Of a stretch of DNA of 59,978 nt, positions 17,435 to 26,558 are shown piece by piece. This stretch comes from Telmatospirillum sp. (GTDB taxonomy: Bacteria > Pseudomonadota > Alphaproteobacteria > Rhodospirillales > Magnetospirillaceae). The stretch's first letter is position 1. Every line of letters begins with the position of its first letter. Made by a program: the position numbers and the translations under genes. The notes below the pieces were generated by a model. It did no database searches. It worked only from the letters and a program-made list of their open reading frames with translations, and was not told the DNA's origin. The DNA lies in NCBI GenBank assembly GCA_009712185.1, contig WASQ01000100.1:105529-165506 (forward strand). The letters run 5' to 3'.

Positions 17435-18313
17435 ATGGGGACCAATGCTGAGAAGGACCCGATCAGCGGGCAATACACCACTGGTCACGAGTGGGATGGC
17501 ATCAAGGAATTGAACACGCCGCTGCCGCGGTGGTGGGTGTGGGTTTTTTATGCGACCATCGTTTGGGCGGTGGCCTATTGGGTGCTCTATCCGTCCTGGC
17601 CCACACTGTCCGGCTATTGGCAGGGAACCCTGGGATGGCATTCGCGGACCCAGGTTGTTCAGGAGATCGATCAGGCCAAGTCGGCGAAAGCGGTCTATCT
17701 GTCCAAGATCCAGAACGCCTCGCTGGAGGATATCGTCAAGGACAAGGATCTGCTCAACTTCGCCCTGACCGGCGGCCGGTCGATCTTCAACGAGAACTGC
17801 GCGGCCTGCCATGGCGGCGGGGGCGTCGGCGCCTACGGCTTCCCGAATCTGGCCGACGACCAGTGGCTGTGGGGCGGTACCCTGGACGACATCAAGACAA
17901 CCATCACCTATGGCGTCCGCAACACCAACCCCAACTCGCACCAGAGCGAGATGCCGGCCTGGGGCGGCGGCGATCCGCTGTCCGACGCCGATCTCAACAA
18001 TCTGGCTGAGTATGTGCTGTCCCTGTCGAAAAGCTCGACGGATCAGGCCGCGGCGCAGAAGGGACTCGATATCTATGCCGAGCGCTGCACGCCCTGCCAT
18101 GGCGAGGCAGGTGAGGGCAATCAGGCCGTCGGCGCCCCGGCTCTGGTGAGCGGTCTGTGGCTCTACAAAGGCAAGAGCCAGAAGGCCGAGATCATGTCGC
18201 AGGTCCGCAATCCGAAGGGTGGCGTGATGCCCTCCTGGAGTGACCGCGGCATGGACGAGACGACCCTCAAGATCCTCGCCGTCTATGTCCATTCCCTGGG
18301 CGGCGGCAAATAG
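17435..18313 (+). CDS. ccoP: cbb3 oxidase diheme cytochrome c subunit III
   Basis: CcoP accepts electrons from soluble cytochrome c. The 292-residue protein has an N-terminal membrane segment (about 34-53) and two c-type heme sites, CAACH at 122-126 and CTPCH at 218-222, each followed by a Met-containing ligand region (SEMPAWGG and VMPSWSD). This is the expected architecture and length. It ends the structural operon, 208 bp before ccoG. Confidence 0.97.
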   Translation: MGTNAEKDPISGQYTTGHEWDGIKELNTPLPRWWVWVFYATIVWAVAYWVLYPSWPTLSGYWQGTLGWHSRTQVVQEIDQAKSAKAVYLSKIQNASLEDIVKDKDLLNFALTGGRSIFNENCAACHGGGGVGAYGFPNLADDQWLWGGTLDDIKTTITYGVRNTNPNSHQSEMPAWGGGDPLSDADLNNLAEYVLSLSKSSTDQAAAQKGLDIYAERCTPCHGEAGEGNQAVGAPALVSGLWLYKGKSQKAEIMSQVRNPKGGVMPSWSDRGMDETTLKILAVYVHSLGGGK

Positions 18314-18419
18314 CTCCCCTGTCGGCGGAAGGTTGCAGCCCATCGCGATCTTCCGCCGATCCCCTCCGGCAATGTGATTTTGTCATATTTTTCCAGAACC
18401 CGGGTACCCTATACTCACC

Positions 18420-18457
18420 CCGCAGGAGCCCTCCTGACCGCGGTCTCCTGCGGTTTT
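18420..18457 (+). terminator. Terminator/attenuator between ccoNOQP and ccoGHIS
   Basis: A 9-bp perfect stem CCGCAGGAG/CTCCTGCGG (18420-18428 with 18445-18453) is followed by TTTT. It would end ccoNOQP transcription or reduce read-through into ccoG, giving more oxidase than assembly factor. Confidence 0.6.
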
Positions 18458-18521
18458 GCCCAGGGAGGACCCCCCAATCGTCCTTCCTGGCCCCTCCGGG
18501 TGAAACAGCAGGACGATTGCC

Positions 18522-20012
18522 ATGCCTCCCGAAACTGATGTGCTGACCGACCAGAAGCCGGCCCAACGGACGGTTTCCCTTTATGCCCGTCACGAGAAGG
18601 CCTATCCGCGCTTTCTCAACAAGGGGACCTTTCGCCGGGTCAAATGGGTGGTGATGTCGGTTCTGCTGGGGCTCTACTGGATTGTGCCCTGGATCCGCTG
18701 GGACCGGGGACCCGGGGCGCCGGGCCAGGCGGTGATGATCGACCTGCCGGGCCGGCGCGCCTATTTCTTCGCCATCGAGATCTGGCCGCAGGAGGTCTAT
18801 TACCTGACCGGTCTGCTGATCATCGCGGCGCTCAGCCTGTTTTTCATATCGTCCCTCCTGGGGCGTGTCTGGTGCGGCTTCACCTGTTTCCAGACCGTCT
18901 GGACCGATCTGTTCGTGTGGATCGAGCGTCTGTTCGAGGGCGATCGTAATCGCCGGATGCAGTTCGACAAGGCCCCGTGGACGGCCGGCAAAGTGCTGAG
19001 AAAGGCCGGCAAGATCGTCTGCTGGCTGGTGATCGCCGTGGCGACCGGGCAGGGCTTCGTTCTTTACTTCAATGACGCGCCCACCATGATGCGCGACATC
19101 CTGGCCGGTCAGCCCAGCATCAACAGCCTGGGTTTCATGGCACTGTTCTCGACGCTGACCTTTGTTCTGGCCGGTTTCGCGCGCGAACAGGTCTGCATCT
19201 ATATGTGTCCCTATTCGCGCTTCCAGAGCGCGATGTTCGATGAACACTCGCTGATCGTCAGCTATGAGGCCTGGCGCGGAGAGCCGCGCGGGAAACTCTC
19301 CGGGGCCGTTCAGGGGCGCGATGCGAAGGCGATCTTCTCCGGCCGCGGCCATTGCGTGGATTGCAAGATGTGCGTCCAGGTCTGTCCGACCGGGATCGAC
19401 ATCCGCAATGGCAGCCAGCTCGCCTGTATCGGCTGCGCGCTCTGCGTCGACGCCTGCGACAGCGTGATGGACCGCATGGGATTGCCCCGCGGTCTGATCA
19501 GCTATGACTCATCCTTCAATCAACTGGCCCGCGCCAAGGGAACGACCGGCACGCGGCGCCAGTTGTTCCGACCGCGCACGCTGGTCTATATCGCCCTGAT
19601 CTCGGCGGTGGTCGGCGTGATGGCCGTGACCCTGTCGACGCGCAAGACCTTCGACCTCAATGTCTTGCATGAACGGTCCCCGGTTTACGTCGAACTGTCC
19701 GGCAACCGTATCCGGAACGGCTATACGGTGAAAATCCTGAACATGGTCCGTGAGCCGGGACATTTCCGTCTTGCCCTGGAAGGCGTGAACAACGCGGCCA
19801 TGACGGTCATCGGCGTCAATGAGCAGCAGGAGGCGCAGACCATCGATCTGACCGCCGATCCCGACAGCGTCGGAACCTATAAGATGTTCGTGACCGCACC
19901 GCGATCCTCCCTGAAGGGTAAAAAGGCGGATCTGTCGCTGGTGCTGACCAATCTCGACACCGGCCGGGTTATCCGGCATCAAAATCTGTTTGCGGGGCCA
20001 GACCAGCAATGA
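18522..20012 (+). CDS. ccoG: Cytochrome oxidase accessory protein CcoG (FixG/RdxA)
   Basis: CcoG is a membrane ferredoxin-like protein needed for cbb3 assembly, proposed to reduce copper for delivery. The 496-residue protein has several membrane helices in its first half and two [4Fe-4S] motifs (CVDCKMCVQVCPTGIDIR and CIGCALCVDACD). Extra Cys motifs CGFTCFQ and CPYSRFQ lie in between. The C-terminal domain is a periplasmic Ig-like fold. It overlaps ccoH by 4 nt. Confidence 0.95.
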   Translation: MPPETDVLTDQKPAQRTVSLYARHEKAYPRFLNKGTFRRVKWVVMSVLLGLYWIVPWIRWDRGPGAPGQAVMIDLPGRRAYFFAIEIWPQEVYYLTGLLIIAALSLFFISSLLGRVWCGFTCFQTVWTDLFVWIERLFEGDRNRRMQFDKAPWTAGKVLRKAGKIVCWLVIAVATGQGFVLYFNDAPTMMRDILAGQPSINSLGFMALFSTLTFVLAGFAREQVCIYMCPYSRFQSAMFDEHSLIVSYEAWRGEPRGKLSGAVQGRDAKAIFSGRGHCVDCKMCVQVCPTGIDIRNGSQLACIGCALCVDACDSVMDRMGLPRGLISYDSSFNQLARAKGTTGTRRQLFRPRTLVYIALISAVVGVMAVTLSTRKTFDLNVLHERSPVYVELSGNRIRNGYTVKILNMVREPGHFRLALEGVNNAAMTVIGVNEQQEAQTIDLTADPDSVGTYKMFVTAPRSSLKGKKADLSLVLTNLDTGRVIRHQNLFAGPDQQ

Positions 20013-20512
20013 CTGAACAAGCCAGCACGCGCCGCCGTCCCGGATGGTGGTATCCCTACATTTATGTCGGCGCCTTCGGGGTGGTTCTCGCGGTCAATCT
20101 GATCTTCATGATGTCCGCGGTGAAGACATTTTCAGGCGTCTCGACCGATCAGGCCTATGAAAAAGGCCTCAAATACAATGAGCGGATGGATGCCCAGCGG
20201 GCCCAGAAGCAGTTGGGCTGGTCGGTCAAGGCGGAGGTGCGGCCGTTGGATGGCGGCCTGCCTCACAGCGCCGATATCGTGTTGACCGTCCGCGACCGGA
20301 ACGGACTTCCCGTCACCGGCCTCACCGTCGACGCCGACTTCATCCGGCCGACCGCGGAGGGGCATGACAAGTCCCTGCCATTCACGGAACAGGGGGAGGG
20401 GCGATACCTGCTCCGGCTGTCTCTGACGTTGGGAGGGCAATGGGAAATGTCGGCCCGCGCGCATCGGGGTGAGCAGCTTTATCAGTTCGCTCAACGCGTC
20501 TATCTTCCCTGA
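20009..20512 (+). CDS. ccoH: cbb3 oxidase assembly protein CcoH (FixH)
   Basis: This 167-residue FixH-family protein has one N-terminal membrane helix (about 14-37) and a periplasmic domain. The family features GWWYPYIYVGAF and the Y-x-K-G-L-x-Y region (YEKGLKYNERM) are present. CcoH stays associated with the cbb3 complex and helps its stability. It overlaps ccoG by 4 nt and ccoI by one base, so it is in the middle of a tightly coupled operon. Confidence 0.93.
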   Translation: MTEQASTRRRPGWWYPYIYVGAFGVVLAVNLIFMMSAVKTFSGVSTDQAYEKGLKYNERMDAQRAQKQLGWSVKAEVRPLDGGLPHSADIVLTVRDRNGLPVTGLTVDADFIRPTAEGHDKSLPFTEQGEGRYLLRLSLTLGGQWEMSARAHRGEQLYQFAQRVYLP

Positions 20513-22848
20513 TGGCCGCCTGCGCGCATTGCGGTGCCGAGGTCGGCCCCGGGTCGACCGGCGGCAGCCGGTTTTGTTGCCATGGCTGTGAGGCCGCCTA
20601 TGCCCTGGTTCAGGGCATGGGGCTTGACCAGTACTACCGCCGCCGCAGTCTCGACCCGGCGGCCCGGTTGCTGCGCCCCGACGAGGACGGGGCGGCGGGC
20701 GATTACGCGGCCCAGGCCCACGTCGATGGCGACGGAACCTCCACGCTTTATCTGATGGTGGAGGGGTTGCAATGCGCGGCCTGCGTCTGGCTGATCGAGT
20801 CCGTTCTGTCGCGCCAGCCGGGCGTGGTCACAGCGCGTCTCAATATGACGACGCGACGGCTGACCGTCCGCTGGACGGCGTCGCAGTCGGACGCGAACAG
20901 CGTTCTGGCCCCCGTCCTTGCCATCGGCTACAGGCTTCAGCCCTATGATCCCGTCCTTCTCGGACGCGCGTCGGAGCGTGTTGAGAAGGAGCTGTTGCGC
21001 GCCCTGGCCGTCGCCGGATTCGCGGCCGGCAATGTCATGTTATTTTCCGTGTCCATATGGGCCGGTCAGTCCGGCAGCATGGACTGGGTCACCCGGTCCC
21101 TGTTCCATTGGATTTCCGCGCTGATAGCGCTACCGGCGGTCGTTTACTGTATCAGACCATTCGCCAAATCCGCCCTATCCGCCCTTCGGGCCGGCCGGTC
21201 GAACATGGATGTTCCGATCACCATCGGCGTGACCCTGACGGCCGCCATGAGTCTTTGGGAGACCATGCGCGACGGGCCTCATGCCTATTTCGACGCCGCC
21301 ATCTCGCTGCTGTTTTTCCTTCTGATCGGGCGTTATCTCGACAGCCGTGCGCGGGGGCGGGCGCGATCCTCCGCGGAACATCTGCTGGCGTTGGGTGCCG
21401 TGACGGTGACGGTTCTCGACGGGGACGGAACCCGTCGCCTGTTGCCGCCCGGACAGGTTGAGGCCGGCATGACCGTCCTGGTGGCCACCGGCGAACGGAT
21501 CGGCGTCGACGGACGGGTGACGGACGGACGGTCCGATGTCGACACCAGCCTGATCACCGGTGAGACAGTGCCGGTGGCGGTCGAACCCGGAGCTGAGGTC
21601 TTTGCCGGAACGCTCAATCTGGCCGGTCCCTTGCGCCTTGCCGTGACAGCGGTGGGCGAGGGCACGCTGCTGGCAGAGATCGTGCGGATGATGGAGGTGG
21701 CGGAACAGGGGCGGGCGCGCTATGTCGCCATTGCCGATCGGGTGGCCCGCTATTATGCACCCGTTGTCCATGGCATGGGGGCGCTGACCTTCGCGGGGTG
21801 GGAGCTGTTCACGGACACGCCCTGGCAGGTGGCGCTGCTTTATGCCGTCTCGGTCCTGATCATCACCTGTCCCTGCGCGCTGGCCCTGGCTGTTCCGGTC
21901 GTTCAGGTGGTGGCCAGCGGGCGCTGGCTTCGCCAGGGCATCCTCGCCAAGTCGGCGACCGCGCAGGAGCGCCTGGCGGCGGTCGACCGGATCGTTTTCG
22001 ACAAAACGGGAACCTTGACCGAAGGCCGCCCGGAATTGAGCCCCGGGCACTGGTCCGGCGAGGATCTGCGGATCGCGGCCTCGCTCGCCGCCACCAGCAA
22101 GCATCCGGTCGCCCGCGCCGTCGCCCGCGCGATGCCGTCCGCGCCCGTTGCCGTCGGCGTGGAGGAGGTCCCCGGTTGCGGGCTGCGAGCCGGCGATATC
22201 CGGTTGGGCAGCCGGCAATGGCTGGGCCTGCCCGATGCGAAGGATGAACAGACCGGGCCGGAACTGTTTCTGGCGCGGCCAGGGCACGATCCCGTCCGAT
22301 TCGCGTTCGCCGATCCGTTGCGCCCCGACGCCCGCGACGTGGTCAGGCATCTGAAAAAGAAGGGCTACCATCTGACTCTCCTGTCCGGCGACCGCGCGTC
22401 GGTTGTCGGCGCCATCGCCCGCGAACTGGATATTGAGGACTGGCAGGCCGGCTGCAAACCGGCGGACAAATGCGCCCGGCTGTCGGAACTGGCCGCCCAG
22501 GGGCACAAGGTCCTGATGATCGGCGACGGTCTCAATGACGCCCCCGCGCTGGCGGCGGCGTTCGTGTCCATGTCGCCGTCGTCGGCGGTCGACATCAGCC
22601 AGACCGTTGCGGATGTTATTTTCCAGGGACATCGTCTGGGACCGGTGGCCGAGGCTCTCGCCGTATCGCGCAAGGCCGGGGCTTTGGTGAGGGAGAATTT
22701 CGCATTGGCGTTGGGTTATAATCTTCTGACGGTGCCATTGGCGATTGCCGGTCAGGTGACGCCGCTGATTGCCGCGATCTCCATGTCCACCTCGGCGGTG
22801 GTGGTGATTTCGAACGCGCTGAGACTGTCGCGGGGGAGGCTCTGGTGA
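20512..22848 (+). CDS. ccoI: Copper-transporting P1B-type ATPase CcoI (FixI)
   Basis: CcoI exports copper across the inner membrane for insertion into the CcoN active site. The 778-residue protein begins with a Cys-rich region (CAHCG, CCHGC), then a heavy-metal-binding domain (CAACVWLIES). P-type motifs follow: the TGE loop (LITGETVPV), the metal-site CPC in a helix (IITCPCALALA), the phosphorylation site DKTGTLTEG, the HP motif (SKHPVARA) and the GDGLNDAPAL hinge. Order and length match FixI/CopA2. It is flanked by ccoH and ccoS, overlapping both. Confidence 0.96.
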   Translation: MAACAHCGAEVGPGSTGGSRFCCHGCEAAYALVQGMGLDQYYRRRSLDPAARLLRPDEDGAAGDYAAQAHVDGDGTSTLYLMVEGLQCAACVWLIESVLSRQPGVVTARLNMTTRRLTVRWTASQSDANSVLAPVLAIGYRLQPYDPVLLGRASERVEKELLRALAVAGFAAGNVMLFSVSIWAGQSGSMDWVTRSLFHWISALIALPAVVYCIRPFAKSALSALRAGRSNMDVPITIGVTLTAAMSLWETMRDGPHAYFDAAISLLFFLLIGRYLDSRARGRARSSAEHLLALGAVTVTVLDGDGTRRLLPPGQVEAGMTVLVATGERIGVDGRVTDGRSDVDTSLITGETVPVAVEPGAEVFAGTLNLAGPLRLAVTAVGEGTLLAEIVRMMEVAEQGRARYVAIADRVARYYAPVVHGMGALTFAGWELFTDTPWQVALLYAVSVLIITCPCALALAVPVVQVVASGRWLRQGILAKSATAQERLAAVDRIVFDKTGTLTEGRPELSPGHWSGEDLRIAASLAATSKHPVARAVARAMPSAPVAVGVEEVPGCGLRAGDIRLGSRQWLGLPDAKDEQTGPELFLARPGHDPVRFAFADPLRPDARDVVRHLKKKGYHLTLLSGDRASVVGAIARELDIEDWQAGCKPADKCARLSELAAQGHKVLMIGDGLNDAPALAAAFVSMSPSSAVDISQTVADVIFQGHRLGPVAEALAVSRKAGALVRENFALALGYNLLTVPLAIAGQVTPLIAAISMSTSAVVVISNALRLSRGRLW

Positions 22849-23027
22849 CCAATCTGCTGATGCTGATTCCGGTGGCTCTGGTTCTCGGAGCCCTGGGGCT
22901 GGTCGCGTTTCTTTGGGCGTTGAGGTCGGGGCAGTTCGAGGATCTGGACGGCGCCGCCAACCGCATCCTGTTCGACTATGACGAGTTGGAAACGAAAGTC
23001 GACGAAAGTAAGGATCTGCACCGATAA
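22845..23027 (+). CDS. ccoS: cbb3 oxidase assembly protein CcoS
   Basis: This 60-residue protein with one N-terminal membrane helix is needed for cofactor insertion into cbb3. The family pattern is clear: LIPVALVLGALGLVAFLWAL followed by RSGQFEDLDGAANRIL. It starts with GTG overlapping the ccoI stop by 4 nt. Confidence 0.93.
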   Translation: MTNLLMLIPVALVLGALGLVAFLWALRSGQFEDLDGAANRILFDYDELETKVDESKDLHR

Positions 23028-23063
23028 GGCGAATTTTTTTGCAGTGCAGTGCGACCATTTCTT

Positions 23064-23073
23064 GCACATGTGC
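23064..23073. repeat. Palindrome upstream of the FNR-type gene
   Basis: GCACATGTGC is a 10-bp palindrome centred in an 18-bp near-palindrome (23061-23078), about 38 bp before the regulator start. It could be an operator but does not match the FNR consensus. Confidence 0.35.
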
Positions 23074-23110
23074 GAGAGCCGTATAATCATCCAGAAGAAG
23101 AGTGGTGCTA

Positions 23111-23863
23111 ATGGGCTGTTGGGGGGGGACTGCTTTGGACGTCGCAGTGGCCGAGCGGGACAGAACCGCACCGATGGTGGTGAGCTGCACCCATTGCGAC
23201 TTAGGAGTGGCGGCATTCTGCGCGGGCTTGACGACGCAGCAATTCCGCCGGTTCATGACGGTTCTGGGGCAGGCGAGTTTCGCCCCCGGCACGACGATCT
23301 TCAGGGAAGGGGATCCGTCACAGCATCTGTATACGATTACCGCCGGAGCCGTGAAACTCTATAAGCTGCTGTCGGATGGACGCCGCCAGATCACCGCGTT
23401 CATGTTTCCCGGCGACTTTTTTGGCATGTCCATCAACGACAGCTACGCCTATACGGCGGAATCGCTGACCACGGTGGTGGTGTGCAGGTTTCCGCGCCGG
23501 AAACTGGAGTCGCTGTTCAGCGAGATGCCCATGCTGGAAAAGAAACTTCTTGGCGCAACCACGCAGGAGCTCGCTGCCGCGCAGGAGCAGATGCTGTTGC
23601 TGGGGCGCAAGACGGCACGGGAGAAGCTGGCGACTTTTCTGGTGATGCTGCGGCGCCGGCTTTCGGAAAAAGGGAATAATTCCGCCCTGTTCGCCCTGCC
23701 CATGAGCCGTTCGGACATCGCCGATTTTCTGGGGCTGACGATCGAGACGGTCAGCCGTACGTTGACCGGCCTGCGCCGTGACGGGTTGATCGCCCTGCCT
23801 GACGTCAACCATGTGGCCATTCTGCGTTTCGATGAACTTGCCGGAATGGCCGACGGCGCCTGA
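23111..23863 (+). CDS. fnr: FNR-family oxygen-sensing transcriptional regulator
   Basis: This CRP/FNR-superfamily protein of 250 residues (from the ATG at 23111) carries three N-terminal Cys (C26, C29, C37 in SCTHCDLGVAAFC) plus an internal Cys (C125, VVVCRF). That is the four-ligand pattern of an oxygen-labile [4Fe-4S] cluster. A cyclic-nucleotide-like beta-roll follows, then a helix-turn-helix with E-T-V-S-R (212-216), which reads TTGAT half sites. The expected target, TTGAT-N4-ATCAA, is upstream of ccoN. GTGs at 23102 and 23105 are alternative starts. Its place directly after ccoNOQP-GHIS is common in alphaproteobacteria. The activating role is inference. Confidence 0.92.
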   Translation: MGCWGGTALDVAVAERDRTAPMVVSCTHCDLGVAAFCAGLTTQQFRRFMTVLGQASFAPGTTIFREGDPSQHLYTITAGAVKLYKLLSDGRRQITAFMFPGDFFGMSINDSYAYTAESLTTVVVCRFPRRKLESLFSEMPMLEKKLLGATTQELAAAQEQMLLLGRKTAREKLATFLVMLRRRLSEKGNNSALFALPMSRSDIADFLGLTIETVSRTLTGLRRDGLIALPDVNHVAILRFDELAGMADGA

Positions 23864-24076
23864 CCGCCCTCCGGCGCTCTGAGGCCGGGATGGACGCTAG
23901 GCCGGTTGTCCCCGGTTTCCCGTCATAGGCCGCCCTGCCCCTGTTCTCTCCGCCCAAAACGATGTAAGACTCGGGACCCCGTTTCCCGAGCCCGGGACCG
24001 AACGGGGCGGAAGGCGGGGCCCGTGGGTGCCATGAACTGCGGCACTGCGAACCCGGCCGCCACAAAGGAGAGCCCG

Positions 24077-24913
24077 GTGAGCAGTGATGTTGTGACAAAG
24101 CGGATCTCCACCCGGGACATCCGCCAGAGAAAGGCGGGGATCCCGATCGTTGCGCTGACGGCCTACTCCACGCCGATGGCGCGCCTTCTTGACCGTCATG
24201 TGGACCTTCTTCTGGTCGGCGATTCCCTGGGAATGGTGGTCTATGGGATGGAGACCACGATCGGGGTCACGCTGGATATGATGATCGCGCATGCGCGCGC
24301 GGTGGTGCGCGGCTCCGGCCATGCCTGTGTGATCGTCGACTTGCCGTTCGGCAGTTACCAGGAAAGCCCTGAGCAGGCGTTCCGGAACTCCGCCCGCGTG
24401 TTGATGGAGACCGGCGCCGCCGGCGTCAAGCTCGAAGGGGGCTCGGAGATGGCCCACACGATCGAGTTTCTGGTGAAGCGGGGGATCCCGGTTCTGGGGC
24501 ATGTCGGCCTGCGCCCGCAATCCGTCCATACCATGGGGGGATTCCGGACCCAGGGAAAAGGATCCGACGAGGCGCGGAAGATTCTGGCCGACGCCAAAGC
24601 CGTCGCGGATGCCGGCGCCTTCGCCCTCGTTCTTGAGGGAACCGTCGAGCCCGTTGCCCGCATTGTCACGGCCGAAGTGGCGGTTCCCGTGATCGGGATC
24701 GGCGCATCGCCGGCCTGCGACGGACAGATTCTGGTCGTGGAGGATATGCTGGGCCTGTCCGGCGAGACGGTTCCGAAATTTGTCAAACGTTATGCCGACC
24801 TTGGGGATGCGGTGGACAACGCCGCCGGGCGTTACGCCTTCGATGTGCGTGCCCGGACGTTCCCGACGACTGAACAATGCACCGGCGTCGAAAAGCCCTC
24901 TTCAGATCATTGA
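24077..24913 (+). CDS. panB: 3-methyl-2-oxobutanoate hydroxymethyltransferase
   Basis: PanB makes ketopantoate from 2-oxoisovalerate and methylene-THF in pantothenate/CoA synthesis. I choose the GTG at 24077 because AAAGGAG lies 6 nt upstream and the start falls just before the conserved domain; the upstream open frame is not PanB-like. The 278-residue TIM-barrel enzyme shows [14 protein letters not shown], the metal-binding [26 protein letters not shown] and [16 protein letters not shown]. It is followed after 11 bp by panC. Confidence 0.96.
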   Translation: MSSDVVTKRISTRDIRQRKAGIPIVALTAYSTPMARLLDRHVDLLLVGDSLGMVVYGMETTIGVTLDMMIAHARAVVRGSGHACVIVDLPFGSYQESPEQAFRNSARVLMETGAAGVKLEGGSEMAHTIEFLVKRGIPVLGHVGLRPQSVHTMGGFRTQGKGSDEARKILADAKAVADAGAFALVLEGTVEPVARIVTAEVAVPVIGIGASPACDGQILVVEDMLGLSGETVPKFVKRYADLGDAVDNAAGRYAFDVRARTFPTTEQCTGVEKPSSDH

Positions 24914-24924
24914 GCGAGCCCAGC

Positions 24925-25788
24925 ATGAGCCCTGAGACTGTCCTTCCGATCCTTCGATCGGTCACGGAGTTGAGACGAATCGTTGCGGACTGGCGCCGCG
25001 ACGGATTGAAGGTCGCCCTGGTTCCAACCATGGGAGCCTTGCATGCCGGGCATATGGCACTGGTTGCCCGGGGATTGGAATTGGCTGATCGTGTGATCGC
25101 CAGCGTCTTCGTGAACCCCATCCAGTTCGGCCCCAATGAGGATTTTTCCAGCTACCCCCGCCGCGAAGCCCAGGATGCCGCCCTGCTGACGTCGAACGGG
25201 GCGGGCGCGCTTTACGCGCCATCGGCGGATGTCATGTATCCGGAAGGATTCTCGACCACCATTTCGGTGGGCGGTGTTTCCGAGGGGCTGTGCGGCGTCA
25301 CGCGCCCCGGGCATTTCTCCGGCGTCGCCACTGTCGTCACCAAACTTTTGCTGCAGGCCCTGCCGGATGTCGCCCTGTTCGGCGAGAAGGACTATCAGCA
25401 ACTTCAGGTGATCCGGCGGATGGCTTCCGATCTTGATATCCCCGTGCGGATCGAGGGTGTCCCCATTGTCCGCGAGACGGACGGCCTGGCTCTCAGTTCG
25501 CGCAATGCCTATCTGTCGGCGACGGAGCGCGCAACGGCGCCGCTTCTCTATAAAACGCTCCAGGATGTCGGCGCGCGTCTGATCGCGGGAGAGGATGCCG
25601 TCTCCGCCACCGCGTGGGGAAAATCGGAAGTTCTGGCCGGGGGATTCGGGTCAGTGGACTATCTCGATCTGCGCGATGCCTCCAGCCTGAAGCCGCTCGA
25701 CTCCCTGGATCGGCCCGGCCGTCTTCTGGTTGCCGCCCGATTGGGGCGGACGCGCCTGATCGACAATCTGGGGCTTCTGCCCCGCTGA
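24925..25788 (+). CDS. panC: Pantoate--beta-alanine ligase
   Basis: PanC joins pantoate and beta-alanine with ATP to give pantothenate. The 287-residue protein (ATG 24925) contains the nucleotide-binding signature PTMGALHAGH, SVFVNPIQFGPNEDF, GHFSGVATVVTKL and FGEKDYQQL. An upstream in-frame ATG at 24877 would overlap panB by 37 nt and precedes the conserved region, so I reject it. It forms a two-gene operon with panB. Confidence 0.96.
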   Translation: MSPETVLPILRSVTELRRIVADWRRDGLKVALVPTMGALHAGHMALVARGLELADRVIASVFVNPIQFGPNEDFSSYPRREAQDAALLTSNGAGALYAPSADVMYPEGFSTTISVGGVSEGLCGVTRPGHFSGVATVVTKLLLQALPDVALFGEKDYQQLQVIRRMASDLDIPVRIEGVPIVRETDGLALSSRNAYLSATERATAPLLYKTLQDVGARLIAGEDAVSATAWGKSEVLAGGFGSVDYLDLRDASSLKPLDSLDRPGRLLVAARLGRTRLIDNLGLLPR

Positions 25789-25809
25789 TCGGCTTCGACG
25801 GGCGCGTGC

Positions 25810-25851
25810 CCTATCAACCAGCGATGGGTATCCCCAGCGCTGGTTGATAGG
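25810..25851. terminator. Bidirectional hairpin between panC and gpt
   Basis: A perfect 14-bp inverted repeat (25810-25823 with 25838-25851; arms contain TATCAACCAGCG and its complement) and a 14-nt loop lie between convergent panC and gpt. There is no T-run. A bidirectional terminator is the simplest reading. Confidence 0.55.
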
Positions 25852-25884
25852 AGGCTGCGGGGCGTCCTCCGACGCAGGACCCTG

Positions 25885-26361
25885 TCAGCCGCGATGCAGA
25901 CGCCAGTTGGCGGGATCCTCGTCCCACGGAAAGACCAGCCAGATTTCCTGGTCGATCGGGATGACTGTGGTGTCCACCGAATCCTGCCCCACCGGCTTCA
26001 CATAGCCGGTGGCGAAGTGCGCTTTGGGCAGCATCTTTCTCAACTCGCGGAATGTCTTTCCCGAATCGACCAGATCATCGATGACCAGCCAGCCCGAACC
26101 GTCGCCATCGACGGGTTTCAGGATCAGCGCCTTGTCTCGCTGGACGGTATCGTCGTAGCTCGAAACACAGACGGTGTCGACGAGGCGGATGTCCAGCTCT
26201 CTCGCCACCACGGCCGCCGGAACCAGGCCGCCACGGGCGACCGCGATGATCCCCTTGAACGGTCCCTTGGACCGGAGCTTCTGCGACAGAATGACGGAAT
26301 CACGATGAAGCGCGTCCCAACCGATCTTGATTGCCGCATGGCCGGTAAAATCTTGACCCAT
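25885..26361 (-). CDS. gpt: Xanthine(-guanine) phosphoribosyltransferase
   Basis: This 158-residue purine-salvage enzyme converts xanthine or guanine with PRPP to the nucleotide. The type I PRTase signature LVIDDLVDSGKTFREL is present along with IAVARGGLVPAA and the base-binding end IWLVFPWD. GGAGAGGG precedes the ATG at 26361. An upstream extension of 24 residues is rejected for lack of conservation and ribosome-binding site. It matches E. coli Gpt in length. Confidence 0.93.
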   Translation of the reverse strand: MGQDFTGHAAIKIGWDALHRDSVILSQKLRSKGPFKGIIAVARGGLVPAAVVARELDIRLVDTVCVSSYDDTVQRDKALILKPVDGDGSGWLVIDDLVDSGKTFRELRKMLPKAHFATGYVKPVGQDSVDTTVIPIDQEIWLVFPWDEDPANWRLHRG

Positions 26362-26492
26362 ATGAACCCTCTCCGAAATAGGGGGCGCATTTAACCGCAG
26401 GTGATTGCCGGAGGCAACCGCCGAGAAACGCATAACATGGCGGCAAACGGAATGCGAATGCTATGGTATTCCGATGCCGGAGGCGGGCTGTC

Positions 26493-26526
26493 AAAACAAA
26501 ACAAGCCGGCACAGAGGCCGGCTTGT
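26493..26526 (-). terminator. Rho-independent terminator of the OmpA-like lipoprotein gene
   Basis: On the minus strand a perfect 10-bp stem (ACAAGCCGGC/GCCGGCTTGT) with a 6-nt loop is followed by TTTGTTTTG. It lies 33 bp past the stop at 26559. This is the clearest intrinsic terminator in the window. Confidence 0.85.
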
Positions 26527-26558
26527 CTCATGCGGGGATGTCCCCTTAAACCCCTCGG

